Assembly (NCBI GenBank): GCA_900540905.1
Contig: UQHR01000033.1
Location: 1 to 25,423, forward strand
Direction of reading: 5' to 3'
Length of the DNA stretch: 25,423 nt
Source: an uncultured Collinsella sp.
Lineage (GTDB): Bacteria; Actinomycetota; Coriobacteriia; Coriobacteriales; Coriobacteriaceae
The notes under the pieces were generated by a model. It was not told the origin of the DNA and searched no databases. It was given only the letters and a program-made list of their open reading frames with translations. Of this stretch, positions 21,318-25,423 are shown one piece after another (the first letter of the stretch is position 1; every line of letters begins with the position of its first letter). A program made the position numbers and the translations under genes.

Positions 21318-22214
21318 GTGACCGATTGGTCCCTGACCCTTTCCGCGCCGGCAAAGATTAACCTCTACCTGGGGGTTCATACCGAGCGCGATGACCGCGG
21401 CTACCACAGGGTCGATTCCCTGATGGCAGCCGTCGGTCTTTCCGATACCGTGACGGTCACGCCGGCGCAGGCGCTGACTGTCCAGACGGTTCCAGCATCA
21501 GATTTTCCCATGCAAAAGAATACGGCGTATCGGGCTGCGATTGCTATGGCCGAGCATTATGGTCGCGAGGCAAACATCTGCGTGACGATTGAGAAGCGCA
21601 TTCCATTGTGCGCCGGCTTGGGCGGCCCCTCGACGGATGCGGCCGCGGTCATTGTCGCCTTGGCGGAGCTCTGGGGAATTGATCGCACCGACCCCGTGCT
21701 CGACGACATCGCGCGCGGCATTGGTGCTGACGTCCCGTTCTTTTTGCACGCGAGCCCTGCGTTCTACGTAGGTGGGGGAGACGTGCTGGCAACTGAGTAC
21801 CCCGCGCTGCCCGCAACGCCCGTCGTGTTGGTCAAGCCGCGCGAGGCAAGTGTTTCGACAATTGAAGCCTATCGACGTTTTGACGAGGCCCCGGTGCCTG
21901 CGGACGAGCCCGGCGCGATAGCTTCTGCCTTGCGTGCTGGTGATGCCGAGACGGCATATGCACTCATCCATAACAACTTGGGTGTCATTTCCGCACAGAT
22001 GGAGCCGCAGATTCAAACGGTTCTCGATTGGCTGCGTAAACAGGACGGCACCGTTGCTGTAGATGTGTGCGGATCGGGTGCCTGCTCGTTTGCCATTTGC
22101 GGCCCCGCCGCCATGGCCGAAAGGCTTGCCGACGCTGCCCAGCAAAACGGCTGGTGGTCCTGCGCGACGCAGTTCATTCCCAACACGGTTCGCGTCGAAG
22201 TGCCAAAGAAGTAA
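21318..22214 (+). CDS. ispE: 4-diphosphocytidyl-2-C-methyl-D-erythritol kinase
   Basis: The 298-residue GHMP-family kinase phosphorylates CDP-methylerythritol in the non-mevalonate isoprenoid pathway. SAPAKINLYLGV at the N-terminus and the GADVPFFL block are diagnostic. The ATP loop reads PLCAGLGGPSTDAAA (G100-L-G-G-P-S-T-D), a variant of the usual GLGGGSSDAA that keeps its serine and aspartate. The CGSGACSFAICG C-terminal motif is present. It begins at GTG 21318, two bases after the veg stop; GAGGAG (21304-21309) inside veg is the SD, so the two are probably coupled. Confidence 0.95.
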   Translation: MTDWSLTLSAPAKINLYLGVHTERDDRGYHRVDSLMAAVGLSDTVTVTPAQALTVQTVPASDFPMQKNTAYRAAIAMAEHYGREANICVTIEKRIPLCAGLGGPSTDAAAVIVALAELWGIDRTDPVLDDIARGIGADVPFFLHASPAFYVGGGDVLATEYPALPATPVVLVKPREASVSTIEAYRRFDEAPVPADEPGAIASALRAGDAETAYALIHNNLGVISAQMEPQIQTVLDWLRKQDGTVAVDVCGSGACSFAICGPAAMAERLADAAQQNGWWSCATQFIPNTVRVEVPKK

Positions 22215-22249
22215 AAATTTCTCTAGCACACGACGGAAATCTTTGTTAC

Positions 22250-22255
22250 TATAGT
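22250..22255 (+). promoter_or_regulatory. probable -10 element of tRNA-Pro
   Basis: TATAGT lies 8 bp before the tRNA 5' end; the matching -35 position reads CACACG, which is weak. Confidence 0.4.
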
Positions 22256-22263
22256 CGAGCTAA

Positions 22264-22340
22264 CGGGTTGTGGCTCAGTTTGGTAGAGCACTGCGTTCGG
22301 GACGCAGGGGTCGCTGGTTCAAATCCAGTCAACCCGACCA
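22264..22340 (+). tRNA. tRNA-Pro (anticodon CGG)
   Basis: The acceptor stem CGGGTTG pairs with CAACCCG and CCA is encoded (22338-22340). The D-arm is GCTC-AGTTTGGTA-GAGC. The anticodon arm CTGCG-TTCGGGA-CGCAG shows CGG, decoding CCG. The T-arm is CTGGTTCAAATCCAG. Length including CCA is 77 nt. A strong terminator follows 10 bp later. Confidence 0.97.
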
Positions 22341-22350
22341 GAGCATGAGG

Positions 22351-22379
22351 AGGGACCGCTTCTTGCGGTCCCTTTTTTT
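22351..22379 (+). terminator. tRNA-Pro terminator
   Basis: AGGGACCGC and GCGGTCCCT form a 9-bp stem with a TTCTT loop and a run of seven Ts. Confidence 0.93.
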
Positions 22380-22387
22380 AGCTATTG

Positions 22388-22416
22388 TTGTGATACCGCG
22401 ATACCCGCGGTATACT
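22388..22416 (+). promoter_or_regulatory. tatA promoter with an embedded palindrome
   Basis: TTGTGA (22388-22393), a 17-bp spacer and TATACT (22411-22416) make an excellent promoter. ATACCGCG (22393-22400) and CGCGGTAT (22406-22413) form an 8-bp inverted repeat filling the spacer and touching both hexamers, a natural repressor position. Confidence 0.65.
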
Positions 22417-22452
22417 CATTCGAGCTTGTCTCGCTGTATTGTGGAGGTCTAC

Positions 22453-22728
22453 ATGTTTGGACTGAGGGCTCCTGAGCTCATCATTATTCTCGTCGTTGTC
22501 CTGATTATCTTCGGGCCCAAGAACCTGCCGAAGCTCGGCAAGTCCCTCGGCTCTACCGTCAAGAATATCCGCGAGGGTATGGAGGGCGACGATAAGGCCG
22601 AGACCAAGCAGGCCGAGGAGGTCGTGGTCGAGCAGTCCGAGGAGGACAAGGAGATCGCTGAGCTCGAGGCCAAGCTCGCTGCTGCCAAGAAGAAGCAGGC
22701 AGAGGACAGCGACGCGGACGCAGAGTAG
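22453..22728 (+). CDS. tatA: twin-arginine translocase subunit TatA/TatE
   Basis: The 91-residue protein has a short N-terminus, a single membrane helix (about residues 7-20, PELIIILVVVLIIF), the hinge FGPKNLPKLGKSLGSTVKNI with the family's FGP..LP.LG pattern, and an amphipathic helix followed by a very acidic and lysine-rich tail likely to form a coiled coil. TatA oligomers make the pore for folded protein export. ATG 22453 follows SD GGAGG at 22443-22447; an upstream in-frame extension would run through the tRNA and is rejected. No tatC or tatB is in the window, so partners must lie elsewhere. Confidence 0.93.
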   Translation: MFGLRAPELIIILVVVLIIFGPKNLPKLGKSLGSTVKNIREGMEGDDKAETKQAEEVVVEQSEEDKEIAELEAKLAAAKKKQAEDSDADAE

Positions 22729-22753
22729 TCCCATCCCTTTGGGGTGAGCACCT

Positions 22754-22786
22754 GACCGGCTTGCCCGCAGGCTAGCCGGTCTTTTT
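22754..22786 (+). terminator. tatA terminator
   Basis: GACCGGC (22754-22760) and GCCGGTC (22775-22781) pair around a 14-nt loop that can itself form GCC/GGC, followed by TTTTT and then CGTTTTG. Confidence 0.88.
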
Positions 22787-22834
22787 CGTTTTGTTGACAG
22801 TTGATTGTTTGATCAGAGTTGGGGAGATATCCGT

Positions 22835-23305
22835 ATGGACGCAAGCCAGATCGTACTGACCGCTGAGGGCCGCCAGAAGCTCGTCGAGGAGCTCGCTTGG
22901 CGTGAGGGCGATTACGCCAAGGAGATCGTCGAGGACATCAAGGAAGCCCGCGCGTTCGGCGACCTTTCGGAGAACTCCGAGTACGACGCCGCTAAGGACA
23001 AGCAGGCCCAGAACGCCGCTCGTATTGCCGAGATCCAGGCCATCCTCGCCAACGCTCAGGTTGCTGCCACCACGGGCGACCTGACCGTCTCCATCGGTTC
23101 CACCGTTTCGCTGATTGATCCCAACGGCGAGGTCATGGAAGTCACGCTCGTCGGTACCACCGAGACCAACTCGCTCGAGCACAAGATCTCCAACGAGTCT
23201 CCGGTCGGCCACGCCATCATCGGTCACGGCGAGGGCGACTCCGTCGAGGTCGTTACGCCTTCCGGCAAGACTCGCGTCTACACCATCGCCAAGATCGCAC
23301 GCTAG
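22835..23305 (+). CDS. greA: transcription elongation factor GreA
   Basis: The 156-residue factor rescues backtracked RNA polymerase by stimulating transcript cleavage. The N-terminal coiled coil carries the acidic tip GDLSENSEYDAAKDKQ, with Asp43 and Glu46 as the metal-binding pair. The C-terminal domain ends SPVGHAIIGHGEGDSVEVVT and KTRVYTIAKI, typical of GreA. Length is standard. I chose ATG 22835, preceded by GGGGAGA; the in-frame TTG at 22805 has no SD. A consensus TTGACA (22794-22799) lies upstream but no convincing -10 follows. Confidence 0.96.
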   Translation: MDASQIVLTAEGRQKLVEELAWREGDYAKEIVEDIKEARAFGDLSENSEYDAAKDKQAQNAARIAEIQAILANAQVAATTGDLTVSIGSTVSLIDPNGEVMEVTLVGTTETNSLEHKISNESPVGHAIIGHGEGDSVEVVTPSGKTRVYTIAKIAR

Positions 23306-23309
23306 ACCA

Positions 23310-23366
23310 CGGTCCCGCGTAAAGGTATGTTTTCGCTCCCTGGGACCGAATCCTGGGGAGCGTTTT
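23310..23366 (+). terminator. greA terminator with overlapping upstream pairing
   Basis: CGCTCCC (23334-23340) pairs with GGGAGCG (23356-23362), followed by TTTT. A second stem, CGGTCCC (23310-23316) with GGGACCG (23342-23348), has its 3' arm inside the terminator loop. The two can only coexist as a pseudoknot. This could be a simple terminator or a leader control element for lysS. Confidence 0.65.
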
Positions 23367-23384
23367 AGTTTGAGGAGCTAACTT

Positions 23385-25349
23385 ATGGCAGAGAACCAGA
23401 ACGCCGCCGATCAGGCATCGACGCTCAACGACGAGCGCGCCACCCGCCTGGCCAAGCGCGCCGCCCTGTTCGAGGCGGGCCAGAACCCCTATCCCGAGCA
23501 CTCTGAGCTTGAGGACTACGTCGCCGATATCGAGACTAAGTACGCCGAGCTTGCCGATGGCGAGGACACCGAGGACGTCGTGAAGATCGCCGGCCGTGTG
23601 GTCGCCAAGCGCGGTCAGGGCAAGATCATGTTCATCGTCGTGCGCGATGCGACTGCCGAGATTCAGCTGTTCTGCCGCATCAACGACATGGACGAGGCTG
23701 CCTGGAGTACGCTCAAGGCCCTCGACCTGGGCGACATCCTGGGCGTGACCGGCGTGGTCGTGCGCACCCAGCGTGGCCAGCTTTCCGTTGCCCCTAAGAG
23801 CGCGACCCTGCTTGCCAAGGCCGTTCGTCCGCTGCCCGAGAAGTTCCACGGTCTTTCCGATAAGGAGACCCGCTATCGCCAGCGCTATGTCGACCTGATC
23901 GCCAACGACGACGTTCGCGAGACCTTCCGTAAGCGTTCGCAGATTCTCTCCACCTTCCGTCGCTTTATGGAGTCCGACGGCTACATGGAGGTCGAGACCC
24001 CCATTCTGCAGACCATCCAGGGCGGCGCTACTGCCAAGCCGTTCATTACCCACTTCAACGCGCTCGATCAGGAGTGCTACCTGCGTATTGCCACCGAGCT
24101 GCACCTCAAGCGCTGCATCGTCGGTGGTTTTGAGCGCGTGTTCGAGATCGGCCGCATCTTCCGTAACGAGGGCATGGACCTTACCCACAACCCCGAGTTC
24201 ACCACGATGGAGGCCTACCGTGCCTTCTCCGACCTCGAGGGCATGAAGGCACTCGCCCAAGGTGTCATCAAGGCTGCCAACAAGGCCATCGGCAACCCCG
24301 AGGTCATCGAGTACCAGGGCCAGACCATCGACCTTTCTGGTGAGTGGGCCAGCCGTCCCATGACCGACATCGTCTCCGACGTGCTCGGCAAGCAGGTCAC
24401 CATCGACACGCCGGTCGAGGAGCTTGCTGCCGCCGCGCGCGAGAAGGGCCTGGAGATCAAGCCCGAGTGGACTGCTGGCAAGATCATCGCCGAGATTTAC
24501 GATGAGCTGGGCGAGGACACCATCGTCAACCCGACGTTCGTGTGCGATTACCCCATCGAGGTCAGCCCGCTTGCCAAGCGTTTTGAGGACGACCCGCGCC
24601 TGACGCACCGCTTTGAGCTGGTTATTGCCGGTCACGAGTACGCCAACGCGTTCTCCGAGCTCAACGACCCGGTCGACCAGGCCGAGCGCTTTGCCGCCCA
24701 GATGGCCGAGAAGGCCGGCGGTGACGACGAGGCCATGGAGTACGACGAGGACTACGTGCGCGCCCTCGAGTACGGTATGCCTCCCGCGGGCGGCATTGGC
24801 ATTGGTATCGACCGCGTGGTCATGCTGCTCACCAACCAGGCTTCTATCCGCGACGTGCTGCTGTTCCCGCACATGAAGCCCGAGAAGGGTTTCCAGTCCG
24901 GTGCCGCTGCCGCCAAGGCTGCCGAGGCCGGCAACGCCGCGAGCCCGTTCGTTACGTCGCTTAAGCCCACGCTCGATTACTCCAAGATCGCCGTTGAGCC
25001 GCTGTTTGAGGAGTTCGTCGACTTCGATACCTTCTCCAAGAGCGACTTCCGCGCTGTGAAGGTCAAGGCATGCGAGGCCGTCAAGAAGTCCAAGAAGCTG
25101 CTGAACTTTACGCTCGACGACGGCACCGGCACCGACCGCACCATCCTCTCCGGTATTCACGCTTATTACGAGCCCGAGGACCTGGTTGGCAAGACCTTGC
25201 TCGCCATCACCAACCTGCCTCCGCGCAAGATGATGGGTATTCCCAGCTGCGGCATGCTCATCAGTGCTATCCACGAGGAGGATGGTGAGGAGCGCCTCAA
25301 CCTGATTCAGCTCGACGCCTCCATCCCCGCCGGCGCAAAGATGTACTAA
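23385..25349 (+). CDS. lysS: lysyl-tRNA synthetase, class II, with C-terminal tRNA-binding domain
   Basis: The 654-residue enzyme charges tRNA-Lys. Ordinary class II LysRS is about 500 residues. The first 500 here hold the anticodon-binding OB fold (VKIAGRVVAKRGQGKIMFIV), the YRQRYVDLI motif, class II motif 2 as FERVFEIGRIFRNEG (249-263) and motif 3 as GIGIGIDRVV (470-479). An Ala/Gly-rich linker (about 500-540) leads to an extra domain of about 110 residues starting near FVDFDTFSKSDFRAVKVKAC. That domain continues to LTLDDGTG-like NFTLDDGTG, NLPPRKMMGIPSCGMLISA and a final AGAKMY. It matches the Trbp111/EMAP-II OB fold usually found at the end of MetRS. SD GAGGAG at 23372-23377 supports the start. 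Confidence 0.95.
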   Translation: MAENQNAADQASTLNDERATRLAKRAALFEAGQNPYPEHSELEDYVADIETKYAELADGEDTEDVVKIAGRVVAKRGQGKIMFIVVRDATAEIQLFCRINDMDEAAWSTLKALDLGDILGVTGVVVRTQRGQLSVAPKSATLLAKAVRPLPEKFHGLSDKETRYRQRYVDLIANDDVRETFRKRSQILSTFRRFMESDGYMEVETPILQTIQGGATAKPFITHFNALDQECYLRIATELHLKRCIVGGFERVFEIGRIFRNEGMDLTHNPEFTTMEAYRAFSDLEGMKALAQGVIKAANKAIGNPEVIEYQGQTIDLSGEWASRPMTDIVSDVLGKQVTIDTPVEELAAAAREKGLEIKPEWTAGKIIAEIYDELGEDTIVNPTFVCDYPIEVSPLAKRFEDDPRLTHRFELVIAGHEYANAFSELNDPVDQAERFAAQMAEKAGGDDEAMEYDEDYVRALEYGMPPAGGIGIGIDRVVMLLTNQASIRDVLLFPHMKPEKGFQSGAAAAKAAEAGNAASPFVTSLKPTLDYSKIAVEPLFEEFVDFDTFSKSDFRAVKVKACEAVKKSKKLLNFTLDDGTGTDRTILSGIHAYYEPEDLVGKTLLAITNLPPRKMMGIPSCGMLISAIHEEDGEERLNLIQLDASIPAGAKMY

Positions 25350-25354
25350 TTGGT

Positions 25355-25378
25355 TCCGCCGTTCTACCGAACGGCGGA
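25355..25378 (+). terminator. hairpin after lysS
   Basis: TCCGCCGTTC and GAACGGCGGA form a perfect 10-bp stem with a TACC loop, 5 bp after the stop codon. No T-run follows; the remaining sequence to the window end is very G/C-rich (CCCCCGGGGGGG). Confidence 0.55.
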
Positions 25379-25423
25379 CCAGCCGACGCCGCCCGAGCCC
25401 CCGGGGGGGCAATCCCCCATCCT

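Noticed and set aside
22270..22452. Long version of tatA starting inside tRNA-Pro
   Set aside because: The extension translates a tRNA, a terminator and a promoter; ATG 22453 has a strong SD and gives a normal TatA.
23253..25412. 719-codon open frame antisense to lysS
   Set aside because: Same shadow effect; the sense strand encodes a clear LysRS with all motifs.
1..25423. CRISPR arrays, transposases, phage genes, toxin-antitoxin or defence genes
   Set aside because: None was seen on either strand; apart from the gene-poor gaps the window is ordinary housekeeping DNA.

Overview
The window reads as a chromosomal housekeeping segment of a high-GC Gram-positive bacterium. The best fit is an actinobacterium of the class Coriobacteriia, probably Collinsella-like. 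I infer this from the G/C-rich third codon positions, strong Shine-Dalgarno (SD) sites, a veg-ispE gene pair, an FMN riboswitch-controlled ECF riboflavin importer with a fused ATPase, and a lysyl-tRNA synthetase with a C-terminal tRNA-binding domain. No database search supports the genus. Every confidently called protein gene is on the + strand. The only minus-strand genes are a tRNA-Val and, doubtfully, an ORF fragment at the left edge.

Layout. 1-473: left edge with a possible divergent ORF fragment, a 71-bp palindrome and the groE leader. 474-2501: groES-groEL. 2502-3068: gene-free, holding a very large nested palindrome, a small hairpin, a promoter and an FMN riboswitch. 3069-7292: a flavin operon of ribU, a double-ATPase ecfA, ecfT and two tandem FMN-binding split-barrel proteins, closed by a strong hairpin. 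7550-12438: arginine biosynthesis genes argC, argJ, argB and argD, which take N-acetylglutamate to N-acetylornithine and ornithine with acetyl recycling. 12439-13311: an accessory-looking gap with an AT-rich 179-bp element bounded by 14-bp inverted repeats, a near-consensus promoter, a 90-bp sequence present twice 185 bp apart, and a minus-strand tRNA-Val(UAC).

13312-25349: asnB, an atypical murE, a HAD phosphatase, murI, rph, rdgB, dtd, veg, ispE, tRNA-Pro(CGG), tatA, greA and lysS. These are mostly small transcription units separated by clear intrinsic terminators. Two pairs, rdgB-dtd and veg-ispE, look translationally coupled: the second gene starts with GTG and its SD lies inside the end of the first.

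There is no CRISPR array, transposase, phage gene or obvious defence system. The most unusual items are non-coding: the nested palindrome after groEL, the 179-bp element, and the duplicated tRNA-end/terminator module whose hairpin stems differ by compensatory changes. Among proteins, the LysRS fusion, the non-DNPR MurE and the flavoprotein pair under riboswitch control stand out.
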